Below, piece after piece: positions 53,359 to 61,817 of a DNA stretch of 64,000 nucleotides. Origin of the DNA: Desulfosarcinaceae bacterium (GTDB lineage: Bacteria > Desulfobacterota > Desulfobacteria > Desulfobacterales > Desulfosarcinaceae); contig JASJCL010000018.1 in NCBI GenBank assembly GCA_030066015.1, positions 1-64,000 on the forward strand. Direction: 5' to 3'. The number at the start of each line of letters is the position of its first letter. Positions within the stretch are counted from its first letter, which is position 1. A program made the position numbers and the translations under genes. The notes beneath the pieces are model-generated. The model saw only the letters and a program-made list of their open reading frames with translations, did no database searches and had not been told where the DNA came from.

Positions 53359-54561
53359 ATGTTTGTCACCCATCTGTCTTGCCCCAAATGCAGCACCACC
53401 TACCCCAGTGAACGGCTGACCCAGCTGTGCGCCTGCGGCGCCCCCCTGCTGGTGGCATACGATCTGGATCAGGTCGCGGCCGCCCTGAAAAAAGAGCGGC
53501 TCAAGGAGAGAGCGCCCACGCTCTGGCGCTACCTGGAGCTGCTGCCCGTCCGGGACAGGGCCAACATCGTCAGCCTGGGCGAAGGGATGACGCCGCTGCT
53601 GCCCCTGCCCCGCCTGGGACGAAAACTCGGCATGCCCCAACTATACCTCAAGGATGAGGGCATCATCCCCACGGGCACCTTCAAGGCCCGAGGAGCGGCC
53701 GTGGGCGTCTCGCGCGCCAAGGAGCTGGGCGTGAAGACCCTGGCCATGCCCACCAACGGCAACGCCGGCGCCGCCTGGGCCGTCTACTGCGCCCCGGCCG
53801 GGATCGAAGCCGTCATCGTCATGCCCGAAGACGCGCCCCCCATCCCCCGGGGCGAATGCGCCATCAGCGGCGCCACCCTCTATCTGGTGAAGGGACTGAT
53901 CTCGGACGCCGGCAAGATCGTGGCCCAGGCGGTGGCCGAGCACGGCTGGTTCGACGCCTCGACCCTCAAGGAGCCCTACCGGATCGAGGGCAAGAAGACC
54001 ATGGGTCTCGAACTTGCCGAGCAGTTCGATTGGGAGATGCCCGACGTGATCCTTTACCCCACCGGCGGCGGCGTGGGGATCATCGGCATCTACAAAGCCC
54101 TCACAGAGTTGAAACAGATGGGGTGGGTCTCGGGTCCCCTGCCCCGTCTGGTGGCGGTTCAGGCCACCGGCTGCGCCCCCATCGTGAAAGCCTTCGAGCA
54201 GAAGCAGGCGGCCTCGGAATTCTGGGAAGGCGCCCAAACCTGCGCTTTCGGCATCACCGTGCCCAAGGCCCTTGGGGATTTTCTCGTCCTGGAAGCGCTC
54301 TACAAGACCGAGGGCACCGCCATCGCCGTTTCGGACGAAGAGCTGCTGGAGGCCTCGGCGCTGCTGGCCAGCACCGAAGGCACCTTCATCTGCCCGGAGG
54401 GCGCCGCCAATTTGAGCGCCGCCGTTAAATTACGCAAATCGGGCTGGATCGGGGCCAATGATCGCGTCGTTCTGCTCAACACGGGCAGCGGCCTGAAGTA
54501 TCCGGAAACCGTCACGGTGCAACCGCCGGTGCTGATGCCCGGAGACACCCTGCCGGCATGA
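53359..54561 (+). CDS. Threonine-synthase-like PLP lyase
   Basis: A 400-residue fold-type II PLP enzyme of the threonine synthase group: N-terminal zinc-ribbon-like Cys (8, 11, 24, 26), PLP-binding K109 in PTGTFKARG, the N-loop MPTNGNAGAA, and the glycine loop PTGGGVGIIG. Biosynthetic threonine synthase is possible, but its place behind RidA in a catabolic operon suggests a beta- or gamma-elimination role, as in threonine dehydratase or cysteate-type lyases. GGAGGAG precedes the start. A clear hairpin terminator (54616) follows. Confidence 0.82.
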   Translation: MFVTHLSCPKCSTTYPSERLTQLCACGAPLLVAYDLDQVAAALKKERLKERAPTLWRYLELLPVRDRANIVSLGEGMTPLLPLPRLGRKLGMPQLYLKDEGIIPTGTFKARGAAVGVSRAKELGVKTLAMPTNGNAGAAWAVYCAPAGIEAVIVMPEDAPPIPRGECAISGATLYLVKGLISDAGKIVAQAVAEHGWFDASTLKEPYRIEGKKTMGLELAEQFDWEMPDVILYPTGGGVGIIGIYKALTELKQMGWVSGPLPRLVAVQATGCAPIVKAFEQKQAASEFWEGAQTCAFGITVPKALGDFLVLEALYKTEGTAIAVSDEELLEASALLASTEGTFICPEGAANLSAAVKLRKSGWIGANDRVVLLNTGSGLKYPETVTVQPPVLMPGDTLPA

Positions 54562-54967
54562 TCGCCGGTGCGGATCGGCGGCATCCGACCCGCGCCATCG
54601 CCACCGCCTCCCTCCATGGGGGCCAGCGCGCCACTGGCTGGCCCCCATTTTCCTTCTCGCCTGGTCCCGCCGCCCGATCCATCCCCGACCGCATGCGGCC
54701 CCCTTGCCGCCCATGACGCCTTTCCCGGGACCGCCTTGAATCCACTCTTCGATTATGACACAATCGTTACTTATGGGACTTCTTTCTTACACTTTTGCAG
54801 CACCGCCGCCGTCACCGTCGCTGAACCATCGGCATCCCTGAAAGCGGCGTCGTTCGCCGGTGCACGCCGGAGATGCCGCGAGAAACGATGCCCCCTGGCG
54901 GCCTGGTTTACGAATTGCAGTTGGCAGCAGTATCGCGTCCACCGTATCGAAGAAAGCAACACGCCTC
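54562..54967. other. 406-bp region between the IclR-linked operon and gltB
   Basis: The left part holds the operon terminator. The right part becomes less GC rich and must hold the gltBD promoter. No clear -35/-10 or sigma54 (GG-N10-GC) pair could be assigned. An open frame overlapping gltB's 5' end in another phase is not convincing. Confidence 0.45.
54616..54652 (+). terminator. Rho-independent terminator of the HisD-like operon
   Basis: An 11-bp perfect stem (ATGGGGGCCAG / CTGGCCCCCAT) with an 11-base loop is followed by TTTCCTT. It is 55 bases after the threonine-synthase-like stop. Confidence 0.75.
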
Positions 54968-57900
54968 ATGGCCGGCACCCTCATGACCACTACCCAGCCC
55001 CCAACCTCCCAGGGACTCTACCGCTCTGCCAGCGAACATGATGCCTGCGGCGTTGGCATGATCTGTCAGATCGACAATGAGAAGAGCCACCAGCTTATCC
55101 AGGACGCGCTGAACATCCTGGTGAACCTTACCCATCGGGGCGCCTGTGGCTGCGACGAGACCACCGGCGACGGGGCCGGCATCCTGCTTCAGAAACCGGA
55201 CGCCTTTCTGCGCCGGGCGGCCGCCGCAGCGGGGCTGACCATTGCCCGGGGAGAACCCTACGCGGCCGGATTGGTCTTTCTGCCCCAGGAGCGCGACCGC
55301 CGCAACCAGATCAAGTCGATTGTCAAGGCGGCCGCCAAGGCCACCGGCCTGCGCCTCATCGGCTGGCGCCGGGTTCCCGTGAATCCAGATGCCACCGGTG
55401 ATCTGGCCCGCCAGGTGATTCCCGCCATCGAGATGGTGTACGTGGGGATGCACCAGATGCAGGTCGATGACGCCAGCGGTCCGGCGAGTGATCCCGAAAG
55501 TGCGGCGGATCTCCTTGAGCGCCAGCTCTATCTGTTCCGCAAGCGGGCCGAGAACCAGGTCCGCCGTCAACCCGACCTGGCGGGGATCCCTTTTCACGTA
55601 GTCAGCCTCTCCGCGCGCACCATCGTGTACAAAGGGATGCTGCTGGCCGATCAAATGACGGCCTTCTACCCCGATCTCAGCGATCCCGCCATGGTCAGCG
55701 CTCTGGCCCTTGTTCACCAGCGCTACAGCACCAACACCTTCCCCTCCTGGGAGCTGGCCCAGCCCTTCCGCTACCTCTGCCACAACGGGGAGATCAATAC
55801 GGTGCAGGGCAATGTCAATTGGATGCGGGCCCGGGAACCCCTGTTCGCCTCGAAGCGCTTTGGCGAGGCGGTTACCGAGCTGAGCCCGGTGATCGTGCCC
55901 GCCGGCAGCGACTCGGCCTGTCTGGACAACGCCGTCGAACTGATGCTGCACACCGGCCGCCCACTGGCCCAATGCATGATGATGCTGATCCCCGAAGCAT
56001 GGCAGCACCACCGCACAATGACGCCGGACAAAAGGGCCTTCTATGCCTACAACGCCTGCCTGATGGAACCCTGGGACGGTCCGGCGGCCATCGCCTTCAG
56101 CGACGGTCGCAGCGTGGGGGCCGTGCTGGACCGCAACGGCCTGCGTCCCAGCCGCTATACGGTCACCAAAGACAATCGCCTCATCATGGCATCGGAGACC
56201 GGCGTTCTGCCCATCGCCCCGGAAATGGTGGCCTCCCATGGCCGGCTGGAACCCGGCCGTATGCTCCTCATCGATCTGACGGTCAATCGCATCATCGGAG
56301 ATGCGGAACTCAAGCGCACCATCGCGGCCCGGCAGCCCTACGGCCGGTGGCTGGACGCCCATCTCCTGCAGCTGAATGACTTGCCCCCTGGGGAGCCGCC
56401 GACGGTGTTGGCGGGGCCGGCATTGATCGATCGCCAACGACAGTTTGGCTATACGCAGGAGGATAAGAAGCTGATCCTGGCCCCCATGGCGCAAACGGGC
56501 GCCGAACCCACCGGCTCCATGGGGGACGATATCCCCCCTGCCGTACTTTCCAAGAAACCGCGCCTGCTGTACGATTATTTCCGTCAACGCTTCGCCCAGG
56601 TGACCAACCCACCGCTGGACGCCATTCGCGAGCAACTGGTGACCGCTCTCTCCACCACCATCGGCAGAGAGGGCAACCTCTTCGAGGAGCGGCCCCAGCA
56701 CTGCGCCCAGCTCTACCTGGAGCAGCCCATCCTCACCCCCTCCGAACTGGCGGCCATTCAAAGTGCGGACCATCCAACCATCGGTGCGAAAACCCTGACC
56801 ATGGGCTGGGAGCCGGCTTTGGGCGGCGAGGGCCTAAGGAGCGCACTGGCGCAGCTCTGCACCGCCGCCAGCGAAGCGGTGGCGAGGGGCACGCGCCTGC
56901 TGATCCTGTCGGATCGCGAGATACCGGAGGAGCGGGCCCCCATACCGGCGCTGCTGGCGACGGCGGCCGTCCATCACCACCTTATCCAGGCTGGCCGGCG
57001 GGCCCGCTGCGGCCTCATCGTGGAGACTGGCGAGGCCCGCGAAGTTCACCACTACTGCTGTCTCCTGGGATATGGGGCTGGCGGCGTAGTGCCCTGGCTG
57101 GCCATGGCGACCGTGGCCGATCTGGTGACAGACGGGCGGGTGACGGCGGGCTCCGTCAGCGAGGCGCTGACCCGCTATATCCAGGCGATCAACAAAGGCA
57201 TCCTCAAGGTGATGTCCAAGATGGGCATCTCCACCCTTCAGAGCTACCGCGGGGCCCAAATATTCGAGTGCCTTGGACTGGACGCCGCGGTGGTGGACGA
57301 GTGGTTCCGCGGCACCGTCTCGCGCATCGGCGGCGCGGACCTTGCGACCCTCGCCAGAGAGACCGCCGCCCGCTGTGTCCGGCCAGCTGAATCGATCGAT
57401 CCGGCTATGGACGGATTGCTGCCCCTGGGCGGCCACTACAAATGGCGCCGCGAGGGCGAGGCCCACCAGTACACCCCCGAGACCATCCCCCTCCTTCAGC
57501 AGGCGGTTCGCCAGGATGACACCTCCTCCTGGCAACGGTACCGAGAGGCCGTCGAACGCCTCAATCGCGACGAGGGCCTGATACGCGGTCTGCTGCAGTT
57601 CAAAACCGAAAGAGACCCCGTCCCCCTGGATGCGGTGGAGCCGTGGACCAGCATCGTTAAACGGTTCAAGACCGGGGCCATGTCCTATGGTTCCATCAGC
57701 AAGGAAGCCCACGAGGCCCAGGCCATCGCCATGAACCGTCTGGGGGGCAAGAGCAACAGCGGCGAAGGGGGGGAGGATGCCGACCGCTTCGATCCCGACC
57801 CCAATGGCGAGTGGCGCAACAGCGCCATCAAACAGATCGCCTCGGGCCGCTTCGGGGTCACCATCTCCTATCTCGCCAGCGCGGTGGAACTGCAGATCAA

Positions 57901-59548
57901 GATGGCCCAGGGGGCCAAGCCCGGCGAGGGCGGCCAACTGCCCGGGGAAAAAGTCTACCCCTGGATTGCCAAGACCCGTCACGCCACCCCCTATGTGGGA
58001 CTGATCTCGCCCCCACCCCACCACGATATCTACAGCATCGAGGACCTGGCACAGCTCATCTACGACCTCAAGTGCGCCAACCCCAAGGCGCGCATAAACG
58101 TCAAGCTGGTCTCCGAAGTGGGGGTGGGGACAGTGGCCGCCGGGGTGGCCAAAGCAGGGGCCGACGTGATCCTGATCAGCGGCGAGTCGGGGGGCACCGG
58201 CGCCGCGCCGCTCACCGCCATTCGCTACGGCGGCCTGCCCTGGGAGCTGGGCCTGGCCGAAACCCAGCAGACCCTGGTACTCAACGGGCTGCGCGACCGG
58301 GTGACCCTGGAATGCGACGGCCAGCTCAAAACCGCGCGCGACGTGGCGGTCGCCTGTCTTCTGGGGGCCGAGGAGTTCGGTTTCGGCACCATCTCGCTGG
58401 TGGCGTTGGGGTGCGTCATGATGCGGGTCTGCCATCTCAACACCTGCCCGGTGGGCATCGCCACCCAGGATCCGGAACTGCGCAAGCGGTTTGCCGGCGC
58501 GCCGGAGCACCTCGAACGGCTGATGCGCTTCATCGCCGAGGATCTGCGCGGCATCATGGCGCGTCTGGGCTTCCGCAGCATCGAGGAGATGCAGGGGCGC
58601 GTGGACTCGCTGGACGGACGGCCCTTGGTGGACCACTGGAAGGCCAGGGGCGTGGACCTGAGCCCCATCCTCCACCATCCGCAGCCCGCCGACCACATTC
58701 GCCAGCTCTGCATGCCCACACGCCTGGAGGCGAAGTCGACGTCACCCGATGAAGCGCTCATCGCGGCCGCCGACCCCGCTCTGGAGACGGGCCGACCGGT
58801 CACCATCACCACCGCTGTCACCAATGTTCGCCGCACGTTGGGGACCCGCCTCTCCTATGCCGTGGCGCGCCGCTATGGCGAGGCCGGCCTGCCCCCGAAC
58901 ACCATCACCATCGACGCCAGGGGCAGCGGTGGCCAGAGTTTCTTCGCCTTCGGCGCACCAGGGATCACGGTCCATCTCCACGGCGACGCCAACGACTATT
59001 TCGGCAAGGGGCTCTGCGGCGCCGTCCTCGCCGTCCGGCCACCGGCAGCCGCCACCTTCGCCGCCGAGAAGAACGTCATCATCGGCAATGTGGCCCTCTA
59101 CGGCGCCACCGCCGGCCAGGCATACATCCGGGGGCTGGCCGGAGAGCGCTTCGCCGTTCGAAACAGCGGCGCCGAGGCGGTGGTGGAGGGGGTCGGCGAC
59201 CATGGCTGCGAGTATATGACCGGGGGACGGGTGGCGGTCCTGGGGCCCACCGGGCGCAACTTCGCAGCGGGCATGAGCGGTGGCGTGGCCTATGTTCTGG
59301 AGGACGCGGCGGGAGATTTCGGCAAGCGCAGGTGCAACCGGGAGGCGGTGGACCTCGAGCCGCTGACTGCGGCGGATAGGACCACCCTCCTGGCGATGCT
59401 GACGCGCCACCACACGCTGACGGACAGCCCGCTGGCGGCGGGCATTCTGGCCGATTGGGAAACGCACCAAAGCGCCTTCGTCAAGGTGATGCCCAAAGAG
59501 TACAAAGCCGCGCTAAAACGCCTGCAAAAGGAAGCACAAGATGGGTAA
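54968..59548 (+). CDS. gltB: Glutamate synthase (NADPH) large subunit
   Basis: A 1526-residue GOGAT alpha subunit: class II glutamine amidotransferase with catalytic Cys27 in EHDACGVGM (a short propeptide is removed to expose it), a central domain, the FMN-binding synthase domain with the 3Fe-4S cysteines CHLNTCPVGIATQ, and the C-terminal GXGXG beta-helix domain. It transfers the amide of glutamine to 2-oxoglutarate. Start 54968 fits the propeptide; an ATG five codons later is equally possible, and upstream frame codons lack homology. The end overlaps gltD by eight bases. Confidence 0.95.
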   Translation: MAGTLMTTTQPPTSQGLYRSASEHDACGVGMICQIDNEKSHQLIQDALNILVNLTHRGACGCDETTGDGAGILLQKPDAFLRRAAAAAGLTIARGEPYAAGLVFLPQERDRRNQIKSIVKAAAKATGLRLIGWRRVPVNPDATGDLARQVIPAIEMVYVGMHQMQVDDASGPASDPESAADLLERQLYLFRKRAENQVRRQPDLAGIPFHVVSLSARTIVYKGMLLADQMTAFYPDLSDPAMVSALALVHQRYSTNTFPSWELAQPFRYLCHNGEINTVQGNVNWMRAREPLFASKRFGEAVTELSPVIVPAGSDSACLDNAVELMLHTGRPLAQCMMMLIPEAWQHHRTMTPDKRAFYAYNACLMEPWDGPAAIAFSDGRSVGAVLDRNGLRPSRYTVTKDNRLIMASETGVLPIAPEMVASHGRLEPGRMLLIDLTVNRIIGDAELKRTIAARQPYGRWLDAHLLQLNDLPPGEPPTVLAGPALIDRQRQFGYTQEDKKLILAPMAQTGAEPTGSMGDDIPPAVLSKKPRLLYDYFRQRFAQVTNPPLDAIREQLVTALSTTIGREGNLFEERPQHCAQLYLEQPILTPSELAAIQSADHPTIGAKTLTMGWEPALGGEGLRSALAQLCTAASEAVARGTRLLILSDREIPEERAPIPALLATAAVHHHLIQAGRRARCGLIVETGEAREVHHYCCLLGYGAGGVVPWLAMATVADLVTDGRVTAGSVSEALTRYIQAINKGILKVMSKMGISTLQSYRGAQIFECLGLDAAVVDEWFRGTVSRIGGADLATLARETAARCVRPAESIDPAMDGLLPLGGHYKWRREGEAHQYTPETIPLLQQAVRQDDTSSWQRYREAVERLNRDEGLIRGLLQFKTERDPVPLDAVEPWTSIVKRFKTGAMSYGSISKEAHEAQAIAMNRLGGKSNSGEGGEDADRFDPDPNGEWRNSAIKQIASGRFGVTISYLASAVELQIKMAQGAKPGEGGQLPGEKVYPWIAKTRHATPYVGLISPPPHHDIYSIEDLAQLIYDLKCANPKARINVKLVSEVGVGTVAAGVAKAGADVILISGESGGTGAAPLTAIRYGGLPWELGLAETQQTLVLNGLRDRVTLECDGQLKTARDVAVACLLGAEEFGFGTISLVALGCVMMRVCHLNTCPVGIATQDPELRKRFAGAPEHLERLMRFIAEDLRGIMARLGFRSIEEMQGRVDSLDGRPLVDHWKARGVDLSPILHHPQPADHIRQLCMPTRLEAKSTSPDEALIAAADPALETGRPVTITTAVTNVRRTLGTRLSYAVARRYGEAGLPPNTITIDARGSGGQSFFAFGAPGITVHLHGDANDYFGKGLCGAVLAVRPPAAATFAAEKNVIIGNVALYGATAGQAYIRGLAGERFAVRNSGAEAVVEGVGDHGCEYMTGGRVAVLGPTGRNFAAGMSGGVAYVLEDAAGDFGKRRCNREAVDLEPLTAADRTTLLAMLTRHHTLTDSPLAAGILADWETHQSAFVKVMPKEYKAALKRLQKEAQDG

Positions 59549-61001
59549 GCCCACGGGGTTCATGGAGCATGACCGGGAGTTGCCCGACCGCCGGCCAGTC
59601 GCGGAGCGGTTGGGCGACTTCAGGGAGATCTACCAGCCTTTTCCGGCGGAGAAATTGATCGCACAGGCCTCCCGCTGCATGGACTGCGGTGTCCCGACCT
59701 GCCATGCCGGCTGCCCCCTGGGCAACCGCATTCCCGACTGGAACGACGCCGTCTACCACCAGCGCTGGGAGGAGGCCTACCGGCAGCTCAGCGCCACCAA
59801 TAACTTCCCCGAATTCACCGGTCGCCTCTGTCCGGCCCCCTGCGAGGAGGCCTGCGTCCTCGCCATCAATGCGCCGGCGGTCACCATCGAGGAGATCGAA
59901 AAGGCCATCATCGAGCACGCTTTCGCGGCCGGCTGGGTCCGGCCGATGCCACCGCCGACCCGCACAGGGAAACAGGTCGCGGTGGTCGGCTCCGGCCCGG
60001 CCGGGCTGGCCTGCGCGGCACAGCTCAACACGGCCGGCCACCGGGTCGTCGTCTATGAGCGGGATCCCCAACCCGGCGGTCTCCTGCGCTATGGCATTCC
60101 AGATTTCAAGCTGGAGAAGAAAATCCTCGACCGGCGGTTGGACCTCATGGAGCGGGAGGGCATTCGCTTTGCGACCGGCGTCCACATCGGCGTGGATCTC
60201 ACCGCCCAAGAGCTGATCGCGACCGCAGATGCGGTGGTGATCTGTTCCGGCGCCACCCGCCCGCGCGACCTGCCCATCGCGGGGCGTGAATTGAGCGGCA
60301 TCCATCAGGCGATGCCGTTCCTCAAGGGGCAAAACCAGGTGCTGGCGGGCGAGCTCGCCGCGGCCCCCATCTCGGCCAAAGGCCGGCACGTGGTGGTGAT
60401 CGGTGGCGGGGACACCGGCAGCGACTGTATCGGCACCTGCCATCGCCAGGGGGCGGCCTCGGTGACCAATTTTGAGCTGCTGCCCAAGCCCGGCGAGGGG
60501 CGTCCCCGCGGCACCCCCTGGCCGTTGTGGCCCATGCGCTTGCGGACCAGCAGCTCCCATGAGGAGGGGGGTGAACGCCATTGGGCGGTCCTCTCCAAAC
60601 GCTTTACGGGGGACGCCGCGGGGCGCATTCAGACCATAGAGACGGTAGACCTCCGCTGGATCGAGGCATCGGACCGACCCAGCCGGTTCGAAGAGGTCAC
60701 CGGCTCAGAGAAGCACTGGCCCGCGGACCTCGTGCTTCTGGCCATGGGGTTCAGCGGACCGGAAACCGATACCCTGGTGGAACACCTGGATCTGGAACTC
60801 GATGCCCGGGGCAACATCCGCACCCACGACTACCAAACCTCGGCGGCCAACATCTTCGCCGCCGGCGACGCCCGCCGGGGACAGTCCCTCATCGTCTGGG
60901 CCATCAGCGAAGGACGCGAGGCGGCCCGCGCAGTGGACCGCCACCTCATGGGGCGAACCGCTCTGCCGGAGAAACCCTGCTGCGACCTGCCTCCGCCGTA
61001 A
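59541..61001 (+). CDS. gltD: Glutamate synthase small subunit
   Basis: A 486-residue beta subunit: N-terminal double 4Fe-4S region (CMDCGVPTCHAGCPLGN and CPAPCEEACV), FAD fold VAVVGSGPAGLACAAQL, NADPH fold VVVIGGGDTGSDC, and the closing AAGDARRGQSLIVWAI. It passes electrons from NADPH to GltB. It overlaps gltB by eight bases, so the subunits are made in step. Together they assimilate ammonia, including that released by histidine catabolism, into glutamate. Confidence 0.95.
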   Translation: MGKPTGFMEHDRELPDRRPVAERLGDFREIYQPFPAEKLIAQASRCMDCGVPTCHAGCPLGNRIPDWNDAVYHQRWEEAYRQLSATNNFPEFTGRLCPAPCEEACVLAINAPAVTIEEIEKAIIEHAFAAGWVRPMPPPTRTGKQVAVVGSGPAGLACAAQLNTAGHRVVVYERDPQPGGLLRYGIPDFKLEKKILDRRLDLMEREGIRFATGVHIGVDLTAQELIATADAVVICSGATRPRDLPIAGRELSGIHQAMPFLKGQNQVLAGELAAAPISAKGRHVVVIGGGDTGSDCIGTCHRQGAASVTNFELLPKPGEGRPRGTPWPLWPMRLRTSSSHEEGGERHWAVLSKRFTGDAAGRIQTIETVDLRWIEASDRPSRFEEVTGSEKHWPADLVLLAMGFSGPETDTLVEHLDLELDARGNIRTHDYQTSAANIFAAGDARRGQSLIVWAISEGREAARAVDRHLMGRTALPEKPCCDLPPP

Positions 61002-61096
61002 AACACGCTGCAGCCGCGCGGCACATCGACAGGGGGGCTGGCCAGATCCGGAGGGCACGTCAACGTATGACGGGTATGCCTAACTAGAGAATCGTG

Positions 61097-61741
61097 ATGC
61101 GCTTAAAAAGAGGGTATCTGGCCGTCGAGTGCGCCCTGCTCTTCTTCATCGCTCCGGCGGCCTTGTACTTCATCCGCTTCGCGGTGGCCTTCAAAATCAT
61201 CCCATTGGTGATGGGGGTCGCGCTGATCTGCGGATACTACCTGGTCAGATACTGCGGCTACGGTCGCAGGGAGTTGTGGCTGCCCCAAAATTGGGGGCGC
61301 CAATTGGCCGGGGTCATCGTCACCTTCATCCCCCTGGCCACCTTGCTCACCCTCCTGGCCTGGTACCACATCCCTGGAAGATTCTTCGCCTTCCCCCGCC
61401 ACACGCCCCACATCTGGGCCGCTGTGATGATCCTCTACCCGGTGCTGGCCGCCTATCCCCAGGAGCTCTTCTACCGGGCGTTTTTCTTCGAGCGCTATCG
61501 CCCCCTCTTCGGCAGCGCGGGCCGGATGATCCTGTTCAATGCGCTCAGTTTTGGTGTCGGCCATGCGCTCTACGGCAATTGGATTGCACCGGTGCTGTCC
61601 ACTCTCGGCGGGCTGCTGTTCGCCTACCGCTACTGGCGATCCGGTTCCACCTTCGTGGTGGGCGTCGAGCACGCGCTGTGGGGGAACCTCATCTTCACGA
61701 GCGGTTACGGCTGGTATTTTTACAGCGGCGCCATCCAGTAG
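61097..61741 (+). CDS. CPBP-family intramembrane protease-like protein
   Basis: A 214-residue protein with about six membrane helices and the CPBP (Abi) signature: PQELFYRAFFFER at residues 121-133, FGVGHALYG with H156, and EHALWGNL with H192. The first motif is normally EExxxR. Here Gln122 replaces the first Glu, while E123 and R127 remain. It is either a protease with a variant site or an inactive homologue. A GTG one codon upstream is a possible start. It follows gltD by 95 bases. Confidence 0.82.
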   Translation: MRLKRGYLAVECALLFFIAPAALYFIRFAVAFKIIPLVMGVALICGYYLVRYCGYGRRELWLPQNWGRQLAGVIVTFIPLATLLTLLAWYHIPGRFFAFPRHTPHIWAAVMILYPVLAAYPQELFYRAFFFERYRPLFGSAGRMILFNALSFGVGHALYGNWIAPVLSTLGGLLFAYRYWRSGSTFVVGVEHALWGNLIFTSGYGWYFYSGAIQ

Positions 61742-61817
61742 CGAACCCTATCGACAGCGGTGCCAACCCAAGCACGGCGTGGCCGGCGATTGGTGGGGTG
61801 GACGCCCTCAGAAGCGC

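Noticed and set aside
54908-56773. Long minus-strand frame opposite gltB
   Set aside because: It lies antisense to a complete, unmistakable glutamate synthase; composition is the mirror of its codons.
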